Shown here: positions 8,623-19,006 of the stretch, piece by piece
How positions within the stretch are numbered: the first letter of the stretch is position 1
How the letters are laid out: each line of letters starts with the position of its first letter
Source: Isoetes taiwanensis
Lineage: Eukaryota; Streptophyta; Lycopodiopsida; Isoetales; Isoetaceae
DNA: 64,000 bases
Reading direction: 5' to 3'
Assembly: GCA_021234155.1 (NCBI GenBank)
Contig: JAJEKV010000031.1
Coordinates: forward strand, 7,330,748-7,394,747
Translations under genes and position numbers: made by a program
Notes under the pieces: model-generated
What the model was told of the DNA's origin: nothing
What the model saw: the letters and a program-made list of their open reading frames with translations, nothing else
The model's database searches: none

Positions 8623-11269
8623 CACTAGAGTCGTCACATGATGAACCAGAAAAGGTGCATTTGCACTGTTTGCTTTAAAATTCATATAAAATCAAAGGTT
8701 CAATAATCAGTCAAACCCTTCTTATATGTTAATATATAGCAGTCACATTGCATGGGAAAAATACCTAAAAATCTATTGGTCCCCATTCATGAGAGTTACA
8801 CTTAGGTAAACCCAAGGGGGTCAAGTCTGTTTCGCTACATGTTTAGATAAAGTAAAACTGTCTTGGTAAGATGATTTTTATGATTTTTTTCATTATTTTT
8901 GTATTTTTCTACACGAGTTAGAGAGTAAGACACAAAAAACTGCACCTCAATCCGAGGTCTGAGAAGGGAGATAAGGTTGTTTGAACATGACAGTCAAAAT
9001 CACCGCTTGTCTTCTCGTGAACCAATACCGGTTTCGAAAAGTCGTTCCCAAATCAAATCTCTAACTTTTGTAGGAAAATGAATTTTGACCCAAAATTTTG
9101 AATATAAGTATTAGACAACTTGCTTTATCTAAGAAAAATGTCCATTAGCCTTGATGATGAGGTTTTGATTTTCTTTTATTTTTTCAATTACAAGTGAATG
9201 ATAACTTATGTCTATATAGGAGTAAAATGATTCAAAGTCATCCGCAAAAAAATCACATTATGAAAGTTTACCACGATATGGAATCACCCCAAAAACAAAC
9301 ACGTAAAAAAGTCATAGCGTTTGTTTTCAAGAAATCAAGAAAGGTTCGTATTACCTGAAACCATTACCGGTCCACCTTCTTTTTAAAATTAAGAACTCCC
9401 TCATGTTAATTAGTTTTAGTTTCAATTGCGGGATATAAGCACCTCATGAGCTAATCTATTCATTAAAAATAATCAATGCTCCTGATCTTGAGGTTTAGCA
9501 TAAACTTTCTAGTGTTCATTCCAAGTTATCTGTTAGAGTACGCGTTCCATGGATTTCATAAACCTATGTATTAAATGGTGAACTTAAAATTTGTATTTTT
9601 TATCTTCTCAAGTTGTGGAAGCAATGCAAAAGAATGAAAAACAAATATAAAAAGCTAGAACTATGAAAAATAAAGATAGATCATTATAATTCTGCTTTCC
9701 CATAACCCGATTGGGTTACGTGGACGTTAAAATTTTCTTCCTTCCTTCCTTCCATTGCTGGTCCACATGGCTTATGATCATTCAAGAAGCCAGAACATCC
9801 TCATCTTAATTAGTTGGTTGCTAGAATTGCATTATTTAATGGTAAAGTTGAAGCACAAGCAAACTGGACCTATATGAATCTCCACTCACCCTTCCAAAAA
9901 TTATGTTAGAGAAGGTAGAAAATTGCCATATCATTGTATAAGTGACAAATGAACAATAAATAAAATTGGTAATCATAATTAGAGAGATTTAATTCTATAC
10001 CCAATTCGTTAATTGTGGACCATAATGGTCCATGCCCATTTATATTCAAATTTTACATATAGTAGTATGTTATTTTTAACATCAAATTGGAGATCTATGT
10101 TGCCAATGAAGCTTGAACCCATAAAAATTATAGTCTATCATGAAAGACAAGCTAAAGTTACTATTATTATACCTAAAGTAGGAACTCTTAAGCAGCAAAC
10201 ACGTGTACTAAGTTTATGATAGTAAAAATAAGAAGATTTCATCGCGTGTGTTTTGCACTAAGACGATACAAACTATATTTTAAACTTCTATCACATGTTT
10301 CGTCAATCATGAGTTGAAAAAGAATGCTATCTTGCTTTAAAATATGGCAAGACTAAGTACAAACCAGAAATGGTCCATGTCTATTTTAAATCAAATCTTG
10401 TACATAATATGTTACTTTAACATGAAATTCAAGATCTATGTTGCCAAGGAAGGGTGACATTCATAAAAAATATTGCCTACCATAAAAGATGAGTTTTTTG
10501 TATTATTACCTTAGCTAAACTCTAATTTTGTGTAGTGGCAACCACTTCTAAATGTAAAGAATACATGGTTATTCACCATATTTAAGTTCATAAAATTCTT
10601 TATTATGAATGTATAAGTGGAATGAATGGAGTGCATCATTTATTGCCTTTAGAAAGCTTATATATAAGTTTAGTTAAACCACATTAGTTCTATTTTTGTC
10701 CTGGATTCTGTATCGAATCTTCTTTAGTGAAAATTGAGATCAACATGACTTATAGACATTTCAAAAAATTATTGGACTATAGCTCTTAGAGTTGACAACT
10801 TATGGCCGCAAGTCTTACGTCAAAACTTGTTATAGTAAAGGAGAAACAATTCACAACCTCAAACAGCTTTTTTGAGCTAAAAATGGTTTGACGACTTCAT
10901 ATAATGCCATCTAATAGCAACAAAACATGAAAACATGTAAATCAACATGTTTTATCATAAAACGTAAATTATTTTCAATTTTAGAAACGTTTGGACCCCT
11001 TTATGCTAGAAAGTTTAAAGAATGCAGTTCTGGCCTGGCGTAAAAACTGCTGAATTCAATGAGGTTTGGGCAATCACCACAACATATCAGTAAATCTATT
11101 GGTCATGAAATTCTCCACGGCCATAAAGAATCGAGTGAAGATTCCAAAAGTGGTGGTATCTTGTGAAATGAAAATTTCTCTTGTTAGATACCTGGGTTTA
11201 AGTGGCAGAGGGTATGCTGGACCAATTATGGTGGATGAACCCAGAATAGTTCCAGTAACAACTCTAGTG
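8623..11269. mobile_element. TTAA-flanked DNA element inserted in the transposase
   Basis: The ends are inverted copies of CACTAGAGTYGTYAC (15 positions, two transitions between the ends). They are flanked on both sides by TTAA (8619-8622 and 11270-11273). Removing the element and one TTAA joins FMKHFEYL to KQKCNVPK in a single frame on the minus strand, which proves an insertion rather than an intron. The interior (about 2.65 kb) is AT-rich and holds no transposase, so the copy is non-autonomous. TTAA duplications are typical of piggyBac- and Kolobok-type elements; the CACTA-like start of the termini is a caution, but CACTA elements duplicate 2-3 bases. Confidence 0.8.
9700..9760 (+). mobile_element. 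LINE 3' tip inside the TTAA element
   Basis: About 50 bases end in gttacgtggacgttaaaa followed by (cttc)n. This is the same terminal signature as the LINE ends near 58340 and 61990, so it is a severely 5'-truncated LINE copy. Confidence 0.5.
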
Positions 11270-11273
11270 TTAA

Positions 11274-13447
11274 GTACTCAAAATGTTTCATAAAACAATG
11301 TGAACAAAAAGTGTGTCATGTTCCCTATCATCCGACACATAGTAGTGTGTTTCCTTCTCAATGGTGTCTGTCTGTGGATCAACCTGATAGGTTATTTGAA
11401 CAAATATAGTTATCTGGTTGTTGACCCAGCGCATGGACTGAACTTCATTCTGCTCCTTAAAAGTATAATTCTCTGCGAAGTCAACCACGGATAGATAAGC
11501 ATCTCCAGGCAAGTTATCAAGGAGTTCTTTGTAATCGCCCCACAAGCACTTATATCCGAAGTTGTGTAAAGGAAATTTTGGAAGCTTCTCCAACATTTTG
11601 TTCACCGCTGGAAGACTTGCGGTTTCATTGTGTTGGTGAACGAGCTTAGACTTCTTGCGCCATCTCTGAATACGCTTTTTTCATAGTCTAGGTATTCCCA
11701 CTTCACCATGCCACTATCACTAGATTGTTCATGTGGGCGGATAGGGAACTTCTTAATCCCACACTCTTTACACTCACCCGCAATGCATTCCCTCTTATGG
11801 TAAGGTTGGAAGCTAGTTTTCTCACATAAAATTCCACCTCCATGACTTCTTGTGCTACTTATTTTGTATTCGGGCATACAGATTCACCATATATGTCCGA
11901 CTCAAAGTTTCGACAAGTGCAAATTTGTAACTTTTTTGGGTGCTTAGTTCTCATACTATTGAAGCCATCTATTAGCATCCGCATTCTAACATGGTATATA
12001 CAGCAACTATTGAAGTCCTTTAATTTTACAACAAACCATGGTTTCAGCTTTTCAAACATCCTCTGTTTGATCATAACACTAGGATGTTCCGTCTTGAATC
12101 TCATGAACAATTGCAACTGCAAGGAAGATAACAAGGTGATCAGCATATTTATTGCACACTACATTTTCCACCACACTAGGCACCACATAGCATATATTAC
12201 AGACATTCATCTTACACCTCCTTATTCACCACACTAGGCACCACAACGCATATATTACATAATTTATTGTACACCATATTTTTCACCACACTAGGCACCA
12301 CATAGAATATATTCTGATTTATTTTACACCATATTTTTCACCACATTAGGCACCACACTAGGCACCACACCGGCACCACTAGGCACCACACTAGGCACCA
12401 CACTAGGCACCACACCGGCACCACATTAGGCACCACACCATGTTATTCACCACACTAGGCACCACATAGCATATATTACAGCATGTATTTTACATCATCT
12501 TATTCACCACACTAGGCACCACAAAGCATATATTGACAGCATTTATTTCACACCACGTGCCTCACCACAGCAACCACATATCACAAGCAATCACTAACCA
12601 CATACCACATACCACATTAAAAAATGTGGTGAAGATGAAGAGATGAAATAACCTGTGATTCTTCCAGATAGTGAGTGGCATGATCCTCTCTTACATTTCG
12701 TTCCAATCTTCTGAACTTAACATCCTTTGCATTTGGAGAGACCCTACTGTTTTCGGTCCAAAATTGCTGCACAAGTTCTATGACAGAATTGGGAATTGCA
12801 TCTGCTCTTCTAACTCTTTTGTACAAAACCCATTTCCCCCCTTTGCAATCTATCTCTTCCCTCTTCAATTTTGCTTTGGTAAGATTCCTAGGATGAACAC
12901 CCAGCAGTTTACCAAAACCCCGAGCACTGACAGGATTAGCACTTTCGGTATTAATGCTTCCTCTTATGGCCATAGCAAGGCAACTACTCTTGGTCGCTAA
13001 ACTGTCATTGCTTGTTAGACTTCTTCACAAGTTGAATGGAAGCCCCGAGGTTGCCGACCACAATGCTCTTGGCTTGCAAATCTTTCGACTCTTAAGCCAA
13101 GTGCATTTGTCCATTGTGTCATCCTGCAGATAATCTAGTAAAACCTCTTTCTTATCGCTGTTAGACAAGCCTTTAGTGATGCTATGAAATGAAGATAACA
13201 ATTTTAATACCATCCGACGCCTAGTAGAGGCCGTTCTGGTGGATCCTCCCTCTGCTGATGCAATTTTTGCTAATTCTTCTTTAGCTTCCCTTTGTCTTTT
13301 CCTTTGGCGTCTTTTATGATCCCGTTCTTGTTCTGGAGTTCTCTTTCTCTTACCCGTGTTCGGTTTTGAGATTTTAGGCAGATTTGCTTCCAAATTAAAT
13401 GATTGAAGGTATGAACCGGATTGATCCACAACCGGATTAAGCGCCAT
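11274..13447 (-). pseudogene. 5' half of the transposase-like gene
   Basis: Exon 1 (13447-12653) stays in one frame except for a single TGA at 13025-13027, and ends EESQ at a CAG|GT donor. After a 536-base intron the frame resumes as LQLFMRFKTEHPSV at 12116, behind a cttgcag acceptor. The junction gives a continuous THYLEESQ-LQLFMRF reading. The rest passes through two frameshifts to SVVDFAENYTF and HYYVSDDREHDTLFVH, and reaches the insertion point just after FEYL. Confidence 0.7.
12117..12652 (-). repeat. Intron filled by CACCACA satellite
   Basis: Donor GT is at 12652-12651 and acceptor AG at 12118-12117. About 430 bases consist of caccacactaggcaccacat variants plus AT spacers (catatatta). 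The motif is the reverse-complement form of the CACATGTGG/TGTGGTG satellites outside the gene, so the same repeat seeded inside and beside this transposase-like locus. Confidence 0.7.
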
Positions 13448-13639
13448 AGCCGTGTGCTTCAGGAAAGGCGGGGATGGGTCGTGGGTTTAGAAATCGGTTC
13501 GGTGGAGATTGGAATGGGACGGGTGGCGTAGGAAATTGGAATGGGACGGGTGGCGTAAGAATCGGGTTGTTGCAGTTCAAGAAATGATTGAATTCGGGCA
13601 GTACATGCACTAGGCGCCAAACAAACATTTAAAATTGCA

Positions 13640-13697
13640 CCACAAATTTGATATCTCCCACCACATTTTTAGGGGGGACAGGGGGGACACCCAGGGT
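13640..13697. repeat. G-rich junction between transposase locus and LINE
   Basis: The stretch has two caccaca motifs, then two runs of six G separated by aca, then acacccagggtgt (a short inverted repeat). It marks the right limit of the transposase locus and the left limit of the LINE. It could be a transposon terminus, but no matching left terminus was found. Confidence 0.4.
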
Positions 13698-14904
13698 GTT
13701 CCACTACAACATGCTTTCACCCGATGACGGGGAGAGGTTTGAGGGAGCACAAAACTGCGACATAAGATGTCTGGTAGAGACATGGGAACACAACATAAAG
13801 CGGCTGCCGGAGGAGGAGGGGTACTAGCTATTCACGTGCTGGAAAGATAAGGATTTTAAAATAGGAAGAGGAAGTGCAGGCCTAGCCTGCTATGTGAAAG
13901 AAAATGTAGCAAACAGTGCATGTATTTTACATTCGGATATAAATAAAATATACATGATACTAAGTATTCAATTGCAAAACAAAAAAGATTTAATTCTGAT
14001 TATAGCATATTATCTGCCAAACAGTGATAAGCTAGAACTGTTAGAATTGGGGGAGAGTATGATGAAATGGAAGGAACAGGGACCAATGATACTAATAGGA
14101 GATCTAAAGCCAGAACAAGTCAGGAACAAGCACAAAACACGAGCATAGATGAAACAAATGGACAGTGGACACACACAGCAAGATCACAAGACTGGAAAAG
14201 AAGCACAGAAGACAGACGAGAATACAGGGCAGACGAGAATGGGGACATGCTTAATAATATAACGGTGAAAGTGGCAACAGAAGTTTTTGGAAAACGAAAA
14301 AGGCCCAGGGGGAATAATGCCTTTAAGGCCTCAATATGGTACGACGAGAGTGTAGGGAACAAAAAAGAAAAAGAGCACATAAAGGCAAAGAGACATATCA
14401 AACAGAAAAAGCGGTATACTTAATAATGCTGAAGGCAAAGAGAAACAAAAATTTGGTACAACACCAATGGGGACTGGTTAAACTACTAAAAAAACAACCC
14501 CGAAATTTCTGGAAAGAATTTAAAGTGAAGGTGCAGGGGAATAGGAAAAATGAAAACGCACAGGGCAGCATTGGAGCTTCCGGATGGGAGAAATACCTTG
14601 AGAAACTATATAAGACCGGGGCATCCCCAGCGCCAATACCAGCACTACAAAAAATGGACAGACCGTGTTTCAGTGTATAGGAAGTGATGATGGCACTAAA
14701 TAGGATGGCTAACAACAAAGCTCCAGACCTATATGGACTGACTGTGGAATTGCTAAAGTGTACAGATACTGCGATAGGGAAACAGGTCACAGACATTCAA
14801 TGGTATAATACACACGGGGCTCCCAGACAGATGGGCATACAACAGGATCATACCTCTACACAAATGGGGGGAGCAGACAGGAACTTGGAAATTACAGGAC
14901 AATA

Positions 14905-15846
14905 ATGGTGAGCTCCATCTTGGCAAAATGGTTTGGAAAGGTACTGGACAATAAATTGAAACAATGGGCAGAAACAGGAAACCTGAGGGCACAGGGACAA
15001 GCAGGCTTCAGGCCCAAACACTCAACCACTGATCATCTAGTAACCCTTCGGATATTAATAGAGCAGAATAGAAGTCAGGGGAAGAAAGTAGTATGCTGCT
15101 TTGTAGACTTTAGAAAGGCTTTCGACACAGTCCCGAGGGAGAAGCTCCTACAGAGACTGATAGATATGCATGCTCCAAGAGACATGGTAGGAGCAATTGC
15201 AAGATTGTATCACAAGGTATACGCGAAAATGGAAGAGGAGGGACAGGTAATAAACTGCGACACGGGAGTCAAGCAGGGATGCCCATTATCCCCAACATTG
15301 TTCAGAATATACATAGATGCGTTACAAGACTTCATAGCAGAGCAACAAGGGGACATAGACGCCCCTACACTAGGGGAAACCAAGGTACCCATCATGTTAT
15401 ATGCTGAGGACCTGAGCATGATGGCCACAAAAAACAAGGGAATGCACAGGTTACTGAAGTTACTAGAGATCTTCTGCGAAAGGACAGGGTTAACAGTAAA
15501 CCTTGCAAAGACCAAAAAAGTCATCTTCGGTAACAGGAACAGACACAGGCCGTTCAGGTATTTAGGCGCAGAACTAGAAGAATCAACAGAGTACAGGTAC
15601 CTGGGGTATGACGCACACGGCACAGGGAAATGGGCTAAAGGGGCAGATGCGAGATTCCAATCAGCCATTGGGAGTTACCTTAATATGAAAAATTTCTGTA
15701 ATAAAAGCAAAATAATAGACTGGAAAATCAAATGCTTCATGTTCAGTGCAGTGGTTGTGACGACGCAGCTATATAGGGCTGAAGCTTGGGGACCGGGGTT
15801 AACAGACAAGAAATGGGAAAAACAGGAAGGGGTCCTCAGACAATAG
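14905..15846 (+). CDS. LINE reverse transcriptase domain
   Basis: The 313-residue frame shows canonical non-LTR reverse-transcriptase blocks: GQAGFRPKHSTTDHLVTLRI, VVCCFVDFRKAFDTVPR, GVKQGCPLSPTLFRIYIDAL, then LYAEDLSMMA where the catalytic Y-x-D-D is expected, and LTVNLAKTKKVIF. The first Asp of YADD is Glu here (GAG at 15406-15408), which should abolish activity. The frame ends at a TAG in place of a residue in LRQ-x-HKQEFKLR, so it is a broken part of a longer ORF2. Confidence 0.85.
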   Translation: MVSSILAKWFGKVLDNKLKQWAETGNLRAQGQAGFRPKHSTTDHLVTLRILIEQNRSQGKKVVCCFVDFRKAFDTVPREKLLQRLIDMHAPRDMVGAIARLYHKVYAKMEEEGQVINCDTGVKQGCPLSPTLFRIYIDALQDFIAEQQGDIDAPTLGETKVPIMLYAEDLSMMATKNKGMHRLLKLLEIFCERTGLTVNLAKTKKVIFGNRNRHRPFRYLGAELEESTEYRYLGYDAHGTGKWAKGADARFQSAIGSYLNMKNFCNKSKIIDWKIKCFMFSAVVVTTQLYRAEAWGPGLTDKKWEKQEGVLRQ

Positions 15847-15918
15847 CATAAACAGGAATTTAAGCTGAGAACAAACACACCACTAACAGCCATAGTATAC
15901 GAGACAGGGCAGAAACCA

Positions 15919-16578
15919 ATGGAGGTGAGGGCATGGGAGAAGACTATTAGATATCTAATAAGAGACAATGCAGGTGGAAAACCAAATAAATTATCGAGTA
16001 TTGCAATCAACGAATCAGCAAAATCACACATCATCACGAGCAGTGGATGGTTTAAGGACGTAGCAGTGTGGACCAGAGAAATGGGGATGAATCTGAGCGA
16101 CCTGGTAAACGAAGGTAAATGGAATGAGGACTGGGCAGACAAGGCTACGCGAGCATGGCTGCAAAAACACACAGGACCCAAGACACTTTGGCTCCTGACA
16201 GTCTTCAATCCAGAACAACAGATAGGACAACAGATGTACCGAGATAATCTACTAGGAAAGACAAGGAGAGATATCCTAGCGAGATTCAGGATGGGGAGCC
16301 ATGATCTAAGAATTGAAAAGGACAGATGGAGGAGAGTACAGAAAGACGACCGGATATGCAGAATTTGTGACAATGGGAAAGTGGAGGATGAGAATCACCT
16401 GCTCAATGAGTGCCCAATATACGAAGACATCAGAAACAAATACAAAAACATAAGATGGAGCCAGCCCGTACACACCATGATGATAAGGGCAGAAGCAATG
16501 AGAGATTTGGAAGACGCAGTACAGGAGATGACGACCAGACACCGGGAAGTACACAAAGAAAAAGGGCTTGTTATATGA
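15919..16578 (+). CDS. LINE ORF2 C-terminus with Cys/His knuckle
   Basis: This continues ORF2 after the stop at 15844. It includes FRMGSHDLRIEKDRWRR and CRICDNGKVEDENHLLNECP (C-x2-C-x8-H-x4-C type). The same MGSHDLRIE...CxxC...H...C arrangement occurs at the end of the LINE near 57900-58010, which supports common descent. Confidence 0.8.
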   Translation: MEVRAWEKTIRYLIRDNAGGKPNKLSSIAINESAKSHIITSSGWFKDVAVWTREMGMNLSDLVNEGKWNEDWADKATRAWLQKHTGPKTLWLLTVFNPEQQIGQQMYRDNLLGKTRRDILARFRMGSHDLRIEKDRWRRVQKDDRICRICDNGKVEDENHLLNECPIYEDIRNKYKNIRWSQPVHTMMIRAEAMRDLEDAVQEMTTRHREVHKEKGLVI

Positions 16579-17039
16579 GCCGCCCAGGAGGCGAGTCATA
16601 GCTGCCCAAGAAATGCTCAGCTTAAAGCTGATTGATAACGATGCACCACTGCACGGCCATGATGCCGATTCAAAGCGGGATGCCGATATTAATAGAAAAA
16701 AGGAAGCCTTCAGAAAAGGCTACAATAAACCAGCGTGATGTGCTAGTAGCACCCATTAGGGAGCTCGCCCATGCTATATAAGTCCAGTGGCCTCAGGGCA
16801 CAAGGCTATTCTATTCTATTCTAAACATTAATTTATAATAATATAGCAGTGTATGAGAAGGAAATCACATTCAAAACAATTGGTCAAATTAGACATCATC
16901 CTTCAACATATAAAACCTAGAATTTTTTCAAATCTGTTTGAGTTGTATCATAATGTGTTTGGCATCTATGGCTAAAACCAAGATTGTGGTGTTAGGGGCT
17001 ACTAAAGTAGATCATATGAAGGTGTTTTAGAAAAGAGAG

Positions 17040-17770
17040 CTTGTTGACATTGTGGACAACTACAAATACCTTGGTCTCATTGTAGACAAAAGTCCAAATT
17101 GGAATATAGCAGTGGAGCAAAAAGCAGATGATGGTCTGAGAGCTCTATACGCCATGCAGAGGAGGTGTAGGAAGGCAGACACATGGGGAAAGACAATTGT
17201 ATATTATATTGGTGCAATCGATTGTGTTATATGGGTGCGAAGTCTGGGGACCAAGATTGGCCTTGGATAGATGGAAGAAAATTGAAAAAATACAGGAGAT
17301 TTTTTCGAGATGAACTAGGCACCAAAATGCAAATGCCATATGATATGCTGCTAGTGGAGTGTGGGATGCTCTCTTTGGAAGCAGAAGCACTTTGCATGAC
17401 TCTTCAGTATATGCACAAAGTGCTCTATGTCATGCCAGATGATAGTCTGCCTAGGTTGGCTTTGGAGGAGACTCGCCCAAAGGGGTGGATGGCCAGATGG
17501 GGGATGCACATAGATGACTTAGACCACTACAGAGACAATATAAGAATATGGATTACTAGAAAAATTGCCTAGCGTTGCTGGGCTTTTCGTCGAGAAGTTC
17601 AAAAATTAATAAATTGTTGAGAACATCGTTGGGCATATCTTGGGTCGATATTAAAAAGGAAATGGATTTTATAAAGAAAATAAAGATAAGAGACCACGTC
17701 CCTTCACTATTATTGCTTAAAAAGACATCAATTCGCCAAGCATATTATTGGTACACATGGACTAAGTAAA
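17040..17770 (+). mobile_element. LINE ORF2 C-terminal fragment
   Basis: It reads NYKYLGLIVDKSPNWNIAVE, ADDGLRALYAMQRRCRKADT and, further on, MRWGMHIDDLDHYRDNIRIW. The first parts correspond to FKYLGIDFSANMLW and GWKALYAMQNSCYRIDLCDW in the LINE at 57200-57330. It is frameshifted and lacks the catalytic core. A Helitron-like end interrupts it at 17556. Confidence 0.7.
17556..17583 (-). mobile_element. Helitron-like 3' terminus (possible)
   Basis: On the minus strand the sequence is GCCCAGC-AAC-GCTAGGC (6 of 7 stem pairs), then caatttttCTAG followed by T. A short hairpin a few bases before CTRR is the Helitron 3' hallmark. It matches the better copy at 59021-59048. No 5' end was identified. 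Confidence 0.4.
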
Positions 17771-19006
17771 CAATAATTGCTACTTGATGTGGGTACCTCC
17801 ATTGTTTTTGTTTTTTAGGGCGTGTTTTGGTATAGTTATCAAAGAAGTCTGCCAATTTTGAGATTATATTATTTGAGATTCGTATAAGTTTTACTGTATG
17901 AGTTTGATTTCTTTGGGCATATAGGCATGTGATTTGTTTTTATTTACCATTACTAAGCCAATTTTTGTCTCTGATATTATACCACACCAAATGCATGCTT
18001 TGAAATCTTGAACTTGGCTTTGGGTATGTTCGTTCAATGATGAAGATGGTTCTTGATTTTTATGACGTGTTTTGATATTCTTGATTTTTATGACGTGTTT
18101 TGATAAGCCATCAAAGAAGTCTGTCAGTTTTGATATGTTATCTGAGTTTCATATAACAAAAACATAAGAGCCTTACAAAAAATGTAATTCATATGCTCTG
18201 ATAGACCGTGTTTACATTAACTCATACAAAACATCTAATGTTCATGCCCACAAAATGCTCAACAAATGTTTTTATTTGCTCTGCTTGTTCCAAAGGTTTT
18301 TGAAGCCAAGCCTCTACTTAGGAGAGCACCGTAAACAACAAATCCACAAAACCTTACCTTCAGCTTGGCAACTTAACTTCTGAGCATTCTTTCTTAAAGT
18401 GTCATAACTCAGTACATGCAAAAACATATCTTACAAAGGAAAAGTGGCATGCACTCCAAACAATGTAAAATTTTCAAACGCAAAGTCTTGCACCAAATTG
18501 CCAAGTTGTGCATATTATGCAACACATTTTTTCCTTGTTCACAACATGAGATCACCACAGACTACATTCTTTCTTTTTTAATCTAAGTCGCTTAATATTA
18601 TACATGTCAAATATGCCAAAATGTATAGTTCCTTCATGATGTACTGATACATAATCTCTTATGGAAATGCAATATATTGGCAAAGACTTCAGGGCTATAT
18701 TTTTCGCAGTTCTTTCCCTAGACGTATTTCTTGTTCTAAGTGGCATAATGTTGACGTATTTCTTGTTCTAAGTGGCGTAATGCCAAACAGAAGACCCTGC
18801 TATCCCTCTCAAGTCCAGCTTCCCTCTTATAGTAATGGGGTATGCTCTTTCTTCATTAGGTTATTTCTATTTAGATGAACATACCCTTACGCAAGTAGAA
18901 GCAGAATCCAAATAAAGTTTCATATGAAGATATTTGTGGCTATTGCTGCACTTAGGACAATTGTGTCCCCGAATTAACTGTAATTTGTTTCAGCGGATGA
19001 CAAGAT
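17771..19006. other. AT-rich DNA with a local duplication
   Basis: A segment of about 70 bases (cgtgttttg...atcaaagaagtctg...) occurs near 17820 and again near 18065-18165. No gene is recognised. Frames in this region are short and motif-free. Confidence 0.5.

Larger units (their letters stand above)
7568..13447 (-). pseudogene. DDE-transposase-like gene, interrupted and decayed
   Basis: The minus-strand gene runs from ATG at 13447 to about 7568. In order: a basic NLS-like region (KRKRTPEQERDHKRRQRKRQ); a central region with LVQQFWTENSRVSPNAKDV and KRECIAGECKECGI; a candidate catalytic Asp in SVVDFAENYTF with NEVQSMRWVNNQ; a second candidate Asp in HYVFSDGAASQFK; a third acidic residue in SNHGKGEHDGK; and a C-terminal FCSNCLDGKWDMCENELY Cys-rich segment. 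I recall this arrangement from large uncharacterised transposase-like families in plants and invertebrates, but cannot name the superfamily. Lesions: in-frame TGA at 13025, frameshifts near 11870 and 11610, a 2.65-kb insertion at 8619-11273, a TAG at 8593, and a frameshift at an A6 run (8257-8262). Inactive. Confidence 0.7.
13698..16825 (+). mobile_element. LINE retrotransposon, 3' end intact, decayed
   Basis: The element carries an APE-type endonuclease remnant (CDIRCLVETWEHN, AGLACYVKEN, MILIGDLKPEQ), a reverse transcriptase, and a C-terminal Cys/His knuckle. It ends in a short tandem repeat tail (tattc)n at 16805-16822 instead of poly(A). Several frameshifts lie between 13900 and 14900, and one in-frame stop at 15844 interrupts the polyprotein. 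It is related to the LINE that hosts the transposon pair at 46-58 kb. Confidence 0.85.

Noticed and set aside
8623-11269. Treating the gap in the transposase as a long intron
   Set aside because: Inverted ends and a TTAA duplication sit exactly at the boundaries and the frame is restored by removal, so it is an insertion.
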